A stretch of 42,880 bases of DNA from Dysgonamonadaceae bacterium. GTDB lineage: Bacteria > Bacteroidota > Bacteroidia > Bacteroidales > Azobacteroidaceae. The stretch spans positions 1 through 42,880 of the forward strand of contig JAIRKO010000018.1 of assembly GCA_031260045.1 (NCBI GenBank), written 5' to 3'. How positions within the stretch are numbered: position 1 is the first letter of the stretch; every line of letters starts with the position of its first letter. The notes beneath the pieces are model-generated. The model had not been told where the DNA came from, did not search any database, and was given only the letters and a program-made list of their open reading frames with translations. Shown one piece after another: positions 8,704-17,701 of this stretch. Both the position numbers and the translations under genes were made by a program.

Positions 8704-9957
8704 ATGTATGATATAGCGATTATTCTCTATGCGTTCATGGTTCGCATGGCTTCTTTATTCAACAAAAAAGCGCGGAAAATGCTGTCCGGGCAGAAAAAAA
8801 CGTTTTCCGTTTTAGTGGAAAATATCGACCCTCAGGCGCACTACATTTGGTTTCACGCCGCCTCTCTGGGCGAATTTGAACAGGGACGACCGCTGATAGA
8901 AAAAATAAGGAAAGAAAAACCGGAATACAAAATTTTGTTAACTTTCTTTTCCCCTTCGGGATACGAAGTGCGGAAAGACTATGCCGGTGCGAATGTGGTT
9001 TGTTATCTGCCTTTCGATTTCCGTTCAAACGCCCAAAAATTCCTTGACCGGGCAAAACCGGAAATAGCCGTTTTCATCAAATACGAGTTCTGGATGAACT
9101 ATCTTAATCAGTTGAAAAACAGGGATATTCCGACTTATATCATCTCCGCCGTTTTTCGTCCCAGCCAGATTTTTTTCCGCTGGTACGGCTCCCGATACCG
9201 GAACGTTTTAAACAATTTCAACTGGTTTTTTGTACAGGATGAAAATTCATTGAAATTGCTGAGACAATTTAATCACAACAATATAACCGTTTCCGGCGAT
9301 ACCCGTTTTGACCGCGTATATGAAATATTCAAACAGGGAAAAAACCTCCCGTCCATAGAAAAATTCGTAAACAAAATGGAAGCGACACAACGGGTTCTCA
9401 TCGCGGGCAGCACTTGGGAGAAAGACGAAGAAATCCTCATCCCGTTTTTCAATCGACATCAGGAAATCAAATTAATTATAGCGCCTCACGAAATAAACGG
9501 CGACCGCATTGTACAACTCAAAAACCGGATCAAACGCCCTTGCACGCTCTATTCCCAATCCGGCGAAACAGAGGTGGAGACAGCCGACTGCCTGATTATT
9601 GATTGCATCGGTCTGTTGTCTTCTGCCTATCGGTATGGCGAAATCGCCTATGTCGGCGGCGGTTTCGGAGCAGGGATTCACAACGTTCCGGAAGCGGCGG
9701 TTTACGGAATACCGGTTTTGTTTGGTCCCAATTACGGCAAATGCAGGGAAGCCAAGGAATTGATTGCTTCCGGCGGCGCTTTTTCCGTTTCGGGCGAAAA
9801 TGATTTTTCCGCTCAAATGAATAATTTGTCGGCTTATCCCGAATTAATCGGAGAAGCGGGTAAAAAGGCAGGCGATTACATAATGAACAATTTGGATGCT
9901 ACGCACAAAATTTATGAGAAGGTTTTTTCAACTCGCTCTATATTTACAAAGGAATAA
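8704..9957 (+). CDS. waaA: Kdo transferase (3-deoxy-D-manno-octulosonic acid transferase)
   Basis: This is an inner-membrane glycosyltransferase that adds Kdo from CMP-Kdo to the lipid A precursor. The 417-residue protein starts with a hydrophobic N-terminal helix (MYDIAIILYAFMVRMA). FHAASLGEFEQGRPLI follows near residue 57, where the glutamate is the expected catalytic base. The C-terminal GT-B half has VGGGFGAGIHNVPEAAVYG and PVLFGPNYGK, which bind the CMP donor. Length and order are normal. It follows gltX by 6 bases, and the next gene is about 90 bases away. Whether it adds one or more Kdo residues cannot be read from sequence. Confidence 0.95.
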   Translation: MYDIAIILYAFMVRMASLFNKKARKMLSGQKKTFSVLVENIDPQAHYIWFHAASLGEFEQGRPLIEKIRKEKPEYKILLTFFSPSGYEVRKDYAGANVVCYLPFDFRSNAQKFLDRAKPEIAVFIKYEFWMNYLNQLKNRDIPTYIISAVFRPSQIFFRWYGSRYRNVLNNFNWFFVQDENSLKLLRQFNHNNITVSGDTRFDRVYEIFKQGKNLPSIEKFVNKMEATQRVLIAGSTWEKDEEILIPFFNRHQEIKLIIAPHEINGDRIVQLKNRIKRPCTLYSQSGETEVETADCLIIDCIGLLSSAYRYGEIAYVGGGFGAGIHNVPEAAVYGIPVLFGPNYGKCREAKELIASGGAFSVSGENDFSAQMNNLSAYPELIGEAGKKAGDYIMNNLDATHKIYEKVFSTRSIFTKE

Positions 9958-10046
9958 TCCTCAAGGTAAAAAGTGAAATATCACCTATCCCGAAGCGTTT
10001 CGGCAATATTTTCCGCGTCGCCTTTTGCCCTACTATTGACAGATAT

Positions 10047-11492
10047 ATGCCACCACCACTCATTCATATAAGCCGCGCTGTGCTTCGCAACCCGGAACTA
10101 CGTTTTCAGAGCGCCACCAACTTTGACCTCTACCCCAATCAACATTGGGCGGTGGTAGGCTCCAACGGGGCAGGAAAAACAACCTTTGCCAATTTGCTGG
10201 CGGGCAAACTGCCCCTTGCCGAAGGCGTCATTACCTACAACATATCCGGCGACGCGCCGCTGCACGAAAAGGTAAAAATGGTTAGCTTTCGCAACATGTA
10301 CGGATTGGTCGATTCGCGCCACCTGTATTACCAGCAACGGTGGCACTCAGCGGAGGAAAAAACGCCGTTGGTGCGCGACGTAATACAAGCCTCCGGCAGC
10401 GAAAACGGGTTACAGAAACTCATCAATTTGTTTGGAGTAGAGGACTTGCTCGACAAAAACATCATTTGCCTGTCCAGCGGAGAGTTGCGCAAAATTTTAA
10501 TTATCAACGAGCTAAAAACAGTTCCCAAACTGCTGATTTTGGATAACCCCTACATTGGGCTTGACGAAAAGTCGCGCATGTTGCTAAGCGACCTGCTCGC
10601 GCAGTTGGCGGCGACCGGCGATATGCAACTGATGCTTATCCTTCCCGATCCAAGCGAAATACCCGACGTGGTAACGCACGTGCTTCCCATTGTCCATATG
10701 CGGTGTCTACAGGGCGTAAGCGTTTCTGCCTTTTTTGCCGACGCCGAATTGCGAAGCCTTATGTTTGCCCGGCAGCAGTTGCACATTCTGCCGCCCGTAC
10801 AGGAATCGTCGGACGCCAACTACCATTCGGCGCTGGAAATGCACAACATTCGGGTGCGCTACGGGGACTACACCATTTTGGAAGACTTGAACTGGCGGAT
10901 AAACAGGGGCGAAAAGTGGGCGTTGCTCGGCGCTAACGGCACGGGCAAGTCAACCCTGCTAAGCCTGATTTGCGGCGACAGCCCGCAGGCTTACGCCAAC
11001 GACTTTTCGCTTTTCGGGAAAAAGCGCGGCACGGGCGAGAGCATTTGGGAAATTAAAAGGCGCATTGGCTACGCCTCGCCGGAGTTGCTCCTTTACTACC
11101 GCGACGATATTGCCTGCCTTGACGTTGTGTGTTCTGGATTTTTTGACCACGTGGGGTTGCATCGCAAATGTACGCCAACACAGCGTTACGCCGCCCGGCA
11201 GTGGATGGAGGTATTCGGCATTGCCCGCCTTGAAGAAGTTTCTTTTCTCAAAATATCTTTCGGTGAGCAACACTTGGTCATGCTGGCGCGGGCATTCGTG
11301 AAGAATCCGGAACTGCTGATTTTGGACGAGCCTATGCACGGCTTAGACCCGTCGAACAAGGCGAGGGTTATGCAGGTTATCGAAATGTTTTGCGGACAAA
11401 AAAACAAAACGCTCATATACGTTACGCACTATCTTAGTGAAGTGCCGAAGAGTATTGTCCGACGAAAAAACCTGACGAAAAAGCAACGGTAA
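10047..11492 (+). CDS. Two-cassette ABC ATPase, ModF/PhrA-like
   Basis: The 481-residue protein contains two complete ABC ATPase cassettes and no membrane segment. The first has Walker A GSNGAGKTT (near 39), signature LSSGELRK and Walker B LLILDNP. The second has GANGTGKSTLLSL (near 293), signature ISFGEQHL and Walker B LLILDEPMHGLD. This is the arrangement of ModF, once called a photorepair protein. Its true role is unclear, and it is not a transporter on its own. No molybdate permease or binding protein lies nearby. The first cassette has an asparagine (LDNP) where the catalytic glutamate normally sits, so it may bind but hydrolyse ATP poorly; the second keeps the glutamate (LDEP). Confidence 0.85.
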   Translation: MPPPLIHISRAVLRNPELRFQSATNFDLYPNQHWAVVGSNGAGKTTFANLLAGKLPLAEGVITYNISGDAPLHEKVKMVSFRNMYGLVDSRHLYYQQRWHSAEEKTPLVRDVIQASGSENGLQKLINLFGVEDLLDKNIICLSSGELRKILIINELKTVPKLLILDNPYIGLDEKSRMLLSDLLAQLAATGDMQLMLILPDPSEIPDVVTHVLPIVHMRCLQGVSVSAFFADAELRSLMFARQQLHILPPVQESSDANYHSALEMHNIRVRYGDYTILEDLNWRINRGEKWALLGANGTGKSTLLSLICGDSPQAYANDFSLFGKKRGTGESIWEIKRRIGYASPELLLYYRDDIACLDVVCSGFFDHVGLHRKCTPTQRYAARQWMEVFGIARLEEVSFLKISFGEQHLVMLARAFVKNPELLILDEPMHGLDPSNKARVMQVIEMFCGQKNKTLIYVTHYLSEVPKSIVRRKNLTKKQR

Positions 11493-11617
11493 TCATTATG
11501 ACGGCTGCGGTTAAAAAAGCCCGTCGTCCCGCCTTCGGGAATAACTTTAAACCATAGCGTATTTAGCAAATCCGAAACATTTTACAGGGATTTATAGCGT
11601 AATTGTTCAAAATATAC

Positions 11618-11625
11618 TATATTTG
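11618..11625 (+). promoter_or_regulatory. -7 promoter box for secDF
   Basis: TATATTTG matches TAnnTTTG, 56 bases before ATG 11682. The -33 element is not clear. Confidence 0.55.
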
Positions 11626-11681
11626 CACGCCGAAATCTAAGGATTTCATAAATTAATGTCAAAAATAAATCATAAAATCAG

Positions 11682-14657
11682 ATGCAAAATAAAGGATTTG
11701 TAACGGTCTTTGCCGCAATGTTGAGTTTGGTATGCTTATTTTATTTGTCGTTTACGCTCGTAACGAATAAATACTACAACGAAGCGAAAGAATATGCGGC
11801 TTCAGGCTATGGAAGCGAGAGCTACTACCTTGATTCGTTATCTACAAAAAAGGTATGGCTGGGATACACCCTGAAAAAAAGCCGCACGATGGAGTTAAAT
11901 CTTGGTCTTGACCTGAAAGGCGGGATGAGTGTGATTATGGAAATCAGTGTTGCCGACATCCTGAAATCGTTGGCAAACCATAACCCGGACGCCGATTTTA
12001 ACCAAGCGCTGGCAAATGCTACGGCGCGACAGGCTACGAGCAGTCAGGATTACATTACGCTGTTTACGGAAGAATATCGCAAATTAGACAAAAACGCCCG
12101 CCTGTCGGCTATTTTCAGCACTTTTGAACTGAAAGACCGAATTCAACCGCAAAGTTCGGATGCGCAGGTTGAAAACGTTTTAAGGGCGGAGTTGAAAAGC
12201 GCAATCGACAATTCGTTCAACGTGCTTCGTACCCGTATCGACCGCTTTGGCGTGGTCGCCCCAAATATCCAAAAAATGCAAACCGACGGGCGCATTTCCA
12301 TCGAACTTCCGGGCATCAAGGAACCCGAACGTGTACGGTCGTTGCTGCAAGGAAGTGCAAACCTTGAATTTTGGGAAACTTACGAAGAAAAAGAAATACA
12401 TCAGGCTTTGCTTGCTGCAAACACGATTATTCGAGATTCGATAGCAAACGTTCAACCTCAAACAACTGCCGCCGCAGAAGAAACGCCGACCGACATTGAA
12501 GAAACGGAAACGCCCTTGGATTCTTTATTTGCCGACGACGAAAAACCGGAAAGTACAACCGCAGAAAATGAGGTAAATACAAATGATGCGGATTATTTCC
12601 AAAAAAAATTCCCACTGTTTTATGTCTTGAACCTGAATCCCGACATGACCGAAGGCAGGGGACCTATTGTCGGAACCGTTCGGAAAATCGACATGAAAAC
12701 GATCGACAAGTACCTGAGCATGAGAAGAGTGCAGGATGTGCTTCCGCGACAGTTGAAATTGAGATGGGGAGTAAGTCCGATCGACGAACAGGAAAGTTTT
12801 TACCAATTATATGCGCTGAAAATTACTACCCGCAACGGGAGAGCGCCGCTGGAAGGCGACGTTGTAACCGACGCTACGGACGAATTTAGCCAGCATACCA
12901 ACGCTGCGGAAGTGAGCATGAAAATGAACAGCGAAGGCGCTAAAAAATGGGCGCGCCTGACCAAAGAAAATATTGGGCGGTGCGTTGCCATCGTGCTGGA
13001 CGATCAGGTTTATTCCGCTCCGGTGGTAAACAGCGAAATTCCTAACGGACAATCGAATATCTCCGGGCATTTCACACAGGAAGAAGCCAAAGACTTGGCA
13101 AATGTGCTGAAATCGGGTAAAATGTCGGCTCCCGCGCATATTGTTCAGGAAGAAGTGGTTGGTCCTTCGTTGGGACAGGAAGCCATTAACAAGGGATTTA
13201 TATCCTTTCTATTCGCACTCATTGTTTTAATGGCTTACCTGATTGTAGTATACGGACTTAAACCCGGTTTGATTGCCAACTTTGCCCTGCTGATGAACTT
13301 GTTCTTTACGATGGGATTTTTGGCGTCTTTCCATGCCGTGTTAACGCTTTCGGGTATAGCCGGCGTCATCTTGGCTCTGGCGATTGCGGTGGATGCCAAC
13401 GTGTTGATTTACGAGCGCATCAAGGAAGAAATCAGAGGCGGAAAACCGGTGAAAAAGGCTGTAGAAGAGGGTTATAAGAAAGCTTTCTCGGCTATTTTCG
13501 ACTCCAACCTGACTTCGATTATTACCGGCGTTATCCTCTATATTTTCGGTTCGGGACCTATTCGGGGTTTCGCTACTACCTTGATTTTCGGTATTGTTAT
13601 CTCGTTTTTCACCGCTGTATTCCTGACCCGCGTGATTTACTCCTATTTTATGGAAAAAGGCAAATTACTGGATTTGTCTTTCACCACTTCGCTGACGAAA
13701 AATTTCTTGGTGAATCCTGCTTTCAACCTGATGAAAAACAGGAAATTGATATATATTGTCAATGTGGCGGTTTTGATTGTCTGCGTAGGCTTTCTTGCCG
13801 TCAGGGGATTAAATCAGGGAATTGATTTTACGGGCGGACGGAATTACATTGTTCTTTTTGACCAACCGGTAAATACCGTGCAGGCGCAGGAATTGCTTGA
13901 TCCCTATTTTGAAAACCACACGCCGAGCATCATAACTTACGGAAAATCGGAACAGGTGCGCGTTTCGACCAATTACCGGATTGCCGAACAATCGGAAGGC
14001 ATCGACAGGGAAATAACTGGAAAAATGTATGATGCGTTCAAGCCTCTGCTGAAAAAGGGAACAAGCTACGAGCAATTTATGGCAGACAATGTAAGAAGTT
14101 CCCAAACCGTGGGCCCTGCTATTGCAGAAGACATTAAGCAAGGCGCCATTTTTGCCGTTATCTTTGCCGTTATCGCCATCGGACTTTATATTTTATTGCG
14201 GTTCAGGGATATTTCGTATAGCGTCGGTTCAATCGTCGCTTTGACGGCTGATGCGCTGTTTGTTATTGGCGTGTATGCTATTTTGTGGGGATTTGTTCCG
14301 TTCTCGCTGGAGGTAGACCAAACATTTATCGGCGCTATCCTGACGGTAATCGGTTATTCGATCAACGACAAAGTGGTTATTTTCGACCGCGTGCGCGAAT
14401 ATACCCATCTGTATCCGAGTCGCTCCAAGTACGAACTGTTCAACGGCGCGCTGAACTCTACGCTCGACCGTACATTCAACACGAGTTTCAGTTCGCTCCT
14501 TGTGCTGATTATCATCTTCTTTTTTGCAGGAGATGCCATCCGCAGTTTCTCATTTGCCATGTTGCTCGGCGTATTTATCGGGACGTTCTCGTCGCTGTTT
14601 ACCGCCGCGCCTCTCGCTTATGAAATTCAAAACAGGAGATTGAAAAAGAGTAATTAA
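11682..14657 (+). CDS. secDF: Protein translocase subunit SecDF (fused SecD-SecF)
   Basis: SecDF uses proton flow to help pull secreted proteins through SecYEG after SecA has pushed them. The 991-residue protein is a natural fusion of SecD (about 1-670) and SecF (about 680-991), usual in Bacteroidetes. Seen are an N-terminal membrane helix, the LNLGLDLKGGMSVIMEI motif near 72, a large periplasmic P1 domain, a second half with NQGIDFTGGRNY near 710, and six membrane segments in each half. An acidic, low-complexity insert rich in E, T and D (about 260-300) interrupts the SecD periplasmic part. It is monocistronic, with a promoter before it and a terminator at 14681-14720. Confidence 0.97.
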   Translation: MQNKGFVTVFAAMLSLVCLFYLSFTLVTNKYYNEAKEYAASGYGSESYYLDSLSTKKVWLGYTLKKSRTMELNLGLDLKGGMSVIMEISVADILKSLANHNPDADFNQALANATARQATSSQDYITLFTEEYRKLDKNARLSAIFSTFELKDRIQPQSSDAQVENVLRAELKSAIDNSFNVLRTRIDRFGVVAPNIQKMQTDGRISIELPGIKEPERVRSLLQGSANLEFWETYEEKEIHQALLAANTIIRDSIANVQPQTTAAAEETPTDIEETETPLDSLFADDEKPESTTAENEVNTNDADYFQKKFPLFYVLNLNPDMTEGRGPIVGTVRKIDMKTIDKYLSMRRVQDVLPRQLKLRWGVSPIDEQESFYQLYALKITTRNGRAPLEGDVVTDATDEFSQHTNAAEVSMKMNSEGAKKWARLTKENIGRCVAIVLDDQVYSAPVVNSEIPNGQSNISGHFTQEEAKDLANVLKSGKMSAPAHIVQEEVVGPSLGQEAINKGFISFLFALIVLMAYLIVVYGLKPGLIANFALLMNLFFTMGFLASFHAVLTLSGIAGVILALAIAVDANVLIYERIKEEIRGGKPVKKAVEEGYKKAFSAIFDSNLTSIITGVILYIFGSGPIRGFATTLIFGIVISFFTAVFLTRVIYSYFMEKGKLLDLSFTTSLTKNFLVNPAFNLMKNRKLIYIVNVAVLIVCVGFLAVRGLNQGIDFTGGRNYIVLFDQPVNTVQAQELLDPYFENHTPSIITYGKSEQVRVSTNYRIAEQSEGIDREITGKMYDAFKPLLKKGTSYEQFMADNVRSSQTVGPAIAEDIKQGAIFAVIFAVIAIGLYILLRFRDISYSVGSIVALTADALFVIGVYAILWGFVPFSLEVDQTFIGAILTVIGYSINDKVVIFDRVREYTHLYPSRSKYELFNGALNSTLDRTFNTSFSSLLVLIIIFFFAGDAIRSFSFAMLLGVFIGTFSSLFTAAPLAYEIQNRRLKKSN

Positions 14658-14680
14658 TTTGTTGATTATGAATTACGCCG

Positions 14681-14720
14681 AAACTGTCATTCTCACTTTT
14701 GCGGGGATGGCAGTTTTTTT
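14681..14720 (+). terminator. Intrinsic terminator of secDF
   Basis: AAACTGTCAT pairs with ATGGCAGTTT (one G-U pair) and is followed by a T run. It lies 24 bases after the secDF stop. Confidence 0.75.
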
Positions 14721-14792
14721 GAGTAGCCTTTTTTGCGGGTCTTCGCTCCGTATGCCCGCAAAGACGAAATAAACGCAAAATTTAAACTATTT

Positions 14793-15578
14793 ATGACAAA
14801 TTCAAAAAAAAACCTCATTTTAATAACCAACGACGACGGGGTTTATGCTTCGGGCATCAACAAATTAATAGAAGCCATCGCACCTTTGGGCGAAGTCGTG
14901 GTTGTCGCCCCCGATAAACCCCGTTCAGGCATGTCGGGCGCGATAACATGCGCAAATCCGATTCGGGTTTCTTTGCTGAAAGACGACGAAAAAGATTTGA
15001 AAATCTATGCCTGTACGGGTACGCCGGTCGACTGCGTTAAAATCGGAACGGACAGATTATTGCCTCGCAAACCCGATTTGCTTGTTTCGGGCATCAACCA
15101 CGGCTCGAATGCGGCGGTTTCCGTCATCTATTCGGGAACGGTGGGCGCTGCCATTGAAGGCTGTATCATCGGAATTCCTTCTCTCGCCGTTTCTTTGACC
15201 GACAATTCTCCTCACGCCGATTTCGGCGAAGCGGCAAAATTCGGCAAATCCATAGCGGAAAAAATACTTAAAGAAGGTCTTCCGAAAGGAATTTGCCTGA
15301 ATTTGAACGTTCCCAATATCCCGAAGGTAAAAGGTCTGAAAGTCGGCTCGCAAACAGCCGGACGGTGGACGAAAGAGTTTGAGGAAATGAAAGACCCGTC
15401 CGGCAAAAGCGTTTATTGGCTGACCGGCGACTTTCTCAACGACGAACCCGATAATGTAAACAGCGACGAATGGGCGCTTGCCAACGGTTATGCCGCGCTT
15501 GTTCCTTTATATATCGACATGACGGCGTATGGTTTTATTGAAAAAATTAAAAATTGGGAAAAAATAGCCGGTTTTTGA
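14793..15578 (+). CDS. surE: 5'/3'-nucleotidase SurE
   Basis: SurE is a cytoplasmic metal-dependent nucleoside monophosphate phosphatase. The 261-residue protein shows LITNDDGVYASGINKL at the N-terminus, where the two aspartates bind the metal. RSGMSGAIT and SGINHGSNAAVSVIYSGTVG supply the conserved serine and asparagine. The frame is open back to 14733, but that part overlaps a GC-rich hairpin sequence and reads as non-protein. ATG 14793 gives the expected MTNSKKNLILITNDD start. It stands alone between the secDF terminator and the RRM gene promoter. Confidence 0.96.
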   Translation: MTNSKKNLILITNDDGVYASGINKLIEAIAPLGEVVVVAPDKPRSGMSGAITCANPIRVSLLKDDEKDLKIYACTGTPVDCVKIGTDRLLPRKPDLLVSGINHGSNAAVSVIYSGTVGAAIEGCIIGIPSLAVSLTDNSPHADFGEAAKFGKSIAEKILKEGLPKGICLNLNVPNIPKVKGLKVGSQTAGRWTKEFEEMKDPSGKSVYWLTGDFLNDEPDNVNSDEWALANGYAALVPLYIDMTAYGFIEKIKNWEKIAGF

Positions 15579-15597
15579 ATGTTTTTTTCTAAAAAAC

Positions 15598-15627
15598 TTG
15601 TTTATTCGGTTTATTCATGTATCTTTG
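15598..15627 (+). promoter_or_regulatory. Promoter of the RRM protein gene
   Basis: TTG at 15598-15600, a 19-base spacer, then TATCTTTG at 15620-15627 fit the Bacteroidetes -33/-7 consensus. Start of transcription near 15634 leaves a leader of about 130 bases. Confidence 0.7.
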
Positions 15628-15761
15628 CCCCGCATTTGAGTTCTTTATAACAGTTTTATTCCAATTTTTCGAGTTCCTTATTCGTTTTTTGTATTTAAGT
15701 CTGCAATAATCCTCAATTGAATATTTATTATTTATTTTTTTATTATTTATTTTTATTTCAA

Positions 15762-16055
15762 ATGAACATTTTTATTGCAGGTTTGAGTTTCAAGGTAAAC
15801 GATACCGATTTGGCAAGTATTTTTGAAGAGTATGGTACGGTTGCATCCGCAAAAGTGATTACCGACCGTCAATCCGGACGTTCCAAAGGTTACGGGTTTG
15901 TAGAGTTGGACGACGAAGCGGCGGAAAAAGCAATCGCCGAATTAAACGGCGCCGAATACGACGGACGCACGATTTCGGTTTCGGAAGCAAAGCCCCGGGA
16001 AGAACGCCCGTTTAACGGGAATCGCGGCGGAGGCTATTCAAGGAACAGATATTGA
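15762..16055 (+). CDS. Small RRM-type RNA-binding protein
   Basis: The 97-residue protein is a single RNA recognition motif, with RNP2 as IFIAGLSF at the start and RNP1 as KGYGFVEL near residue 47. A short glycine/arginine tail (GNRGGGYSRNRY) follows. This matches the small glycine-rich RNA-binding proteins common in Bacteroidetes and cyanobacteria, which bind RNA and are often cold- or stress-linked. ATG 15762 is chosen because the upstream reading from 15717 is a T-rich leader and the RRM strand begins immediately after ATG 15762. It has a long AT-rich leader and its own terminator, consistent with post-transcriptional control. The RNA targets are unknown. Confidence 0.93.
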   Translation: MNIFIAGLSFKVNDTDLASIFEEYGTVASAKVITDRQSGRSKGYGFVELDDEAAEKAIAELNGAEYDGRTISVSEAKPREERPFNGNRGGGYSRNRY

Positions 16056-16079
16056 TTACGCTTTTCTTTATTTACAAAA

Positions 16080-16115
16080 TAACCCTCGATGGATTTCCGT
16101 CGGGGGTTTTTATTT
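16080..16115 (+). terminator. Intrinsic terminator of the RRM gene
   Basis: AACCCTCGA pairs with TCGGGGGTT across a short loop and is followed by TTTTATTTATT. Confidence 0.8.
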
Positions 16116-16120
16116 ATTCG

Positions 16121-16151
16121 GGGAATCTCGCGTCAAGCACGGGATGACGAG
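16121..16151. repeat. Family B repeat
   Basis: GGGAATCTCGCGTCAAGCAC followed by GGGATGACGAG resembles the family B core, with an imperfect stem. Confidence 0.6.
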
Positions 16152-16185
16152 AACAATAACCGTTGATTGGCGCGGTAGGGTGGAA

Positions 16186-16230
16186 CATCGCACACGTCAC
16201 TGCGAACCGCGAAGCGGTGAAGCAATCCAG
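16186..16230. repeat. Family A repeat, single arm
   Basis: CATCGCACACGTCACTGCGA then ACCGCGAAGCGGTGAAGCAA and TCCAG. The inner ACCGCGAAGCGGT is a near-perfect palindrome. It is almost identical to the copy at 30952-30995. Confidence 0.8.
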
Positions 16231-16307
16231 AAATACAAAAATTTACATATTGCTAAATAATTATCTGTCAATTTACTTAGATACAAACATATTAAATTTT
16301 TTTCATT

Positions 16308-17567
16308 ATGAACATTCTTATTTTAAGTACTTCCGAACGAACCGGCGGCGCTGCCATTGCCGCCAACAGACTTATGAAAGCGTTAATCAACAAGGGAATC
16401 AATGCCAAAGCATTGGTTTTGAATAAACAAACATCCGACAAGAACGTAATTTCCGTTCGGTCGTCGTTTATCAAAAAGCAACTTGCCCGGTTCAATTTCC
16501 TTTGGGAACGGTGGATTATATTTGTAGATAACCGTTTTAGCCGCAGGAATTTGTTTAGAGTTTCCATAGCAAATGTCGGGTTTGACATTTCCGGACATCC
16601 GCTTGTGAAATCGGCGGACATAATCCATATCCACTGGATAAATCAGGGATTTTTGTCGCTGAACGGCATTAAAAAATTAGTGCAAACAGGTAAGCCAATT
16701 GTTTGGACAATGCACGACATGTGGCTTTGTACGGGCGTTTGCCATTATGCATGGCAATGTGAAAAATATGTAGAACAATGCGGGAATTGTATGTTTTTAA
16801 ATTCAAACAGGACGAAAGATTTATCATACAAAGTTTTGCGGGAAAAACAATTTTTATCCGAAACGAATATTCAAATAGTAACCGTCAGTTCTTGGTTAAA
16901 AGAATTGGCAGCAAAAAGCGTATTGACAAAGTCGCTTAATATTTCAGTAATACCCAATGTAATAGACACTTCCGTATTCACTCCTTTAAATAAGCAAACA
17001 GCAAGGGATCAGCTTTCCTTTCCGAAAGACAAAAAAATCATATTAATGGGCGCCGCTAAATTGAACGATCCCATTAAAGGTTTTGAATATCTTCGGCAGG
17101 CGTTGGCTTTGTTAAAAGAAAAAAGGGATGATCTTCTTTTAGTCCTGTTCGGAAAAATAAAAAACTGTGATACTTTTTTATCCGATCTTGCTGTCGAACA
17201 TATTTTCATGGATGCAATCGAAGATGTTTCTCTAATTGTCCAATTGTATGCGGCAGCCGATGTAACCGTTGTCCCGTCGCATTACGAAACATTCGGGCAA
17301 ACACTTTCGGAGGCTATGGCTTGCGGTTGCCCGACGGTGAGTTTCGATAATAGCGGACAAACGGATATAATTGACCATAAAGTCAATGGCTATCTGGCTA
17401 AATATCAAGACGTAGAAGATTTGGCTAATGGGATTGAGTGGATATTATTTGATGCGAATTATCAACAGTTGTCGCAAAACGCTTATCAAAAAGCGGTTAA
17501 TTTTTATTCGGAGGAAATAATTACTATACAATATATGCAATTATATGAAAATGCAATAAACTCTTAA
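16308..17567 (+). CDS. GT4-family glycosyltransferase
   Basis: The 419-residue GT-B enzyme has an N-terminal acceptor half beginning NILILSTSERTGGAAIAANR. WTMHDMWLCTGVCHYAWQCE follows near residue 140, then two more cysteines (C-x-x-C), a pattern frequent in cell-surface polysaccharide transferases. The donor half contains VPSHYETFGQTLSEAMACG, the E-x7-E motif of family 4. It probably adds a sugar to an exopolysaccharide, O-antigen or glycoprotein glycan at the cytoplasmic membrane face. No other polysaccharide gene is adjacent, and the gene sits between dispersed repeats and more AT-rich codons, so it may be an orphan or acquired. The sugar and acceptor are unknown. Confidence 0.9.
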   Translation: MNILILSTSERTGGAAIAANRLMKALINKGINAKALVLNKQTSDKNVISVRSSFIKKQLARFNFLWERWIIFVDNRFSRRNLFRVSIANVGFDISGHPLVKSADIIHIHWINQGFLSLNGIKKLVQTGKPIVWTMHDMWLCTGVCHYAWQCEKYVEQCGNCMFLNSNRTKDLSYKVLREKQFLSETNIQIVTVSSWLKELAAKSVLTKSLNISVIPNVIDTSVFTPLNKQTARDQLSFPKDKKIILMGAAKLNDPIKGFEYLRQALALLKEKRDDLLLVLFGKIKNCDTFLSDLAVEHIFMDAIEDVSLIVQLYAAADVTVVPSHYETFGQTLSEAMACGCPTVSFDNSGQTDIIDHKVNGYLAKYQDVEDLANGIEWILFDANYQQLSQNAYQKAVNFYSEEIITIQYMQLYENAINS

Positions 17568-17581
17568 TAATTAACTTATCC

Positions 17582-17616
17582 GTCATCCCACATCCCGCGT
17601 GGGATGACAGGCTTTT
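17582..17616. terminator. Hairpin between convergent genes, family B-like
   Basis: GTCATCCCA (17582-17590) and TGGGATGAC (17600-17608) pair perfectly, followed by AGGCTTTTT. It can end the glycosyltransferase transcript and is also a member of repeat family B. Confidence 0.65.
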
Positions 17617-17701
17617 TACCGGTGAAACGTGGCGAGGACAAAAACCGTAGCCGTCATTCCCGCGTTTTTCAACCTCGTCGCGTCTCTACGTTCCGCATCG
17701 T

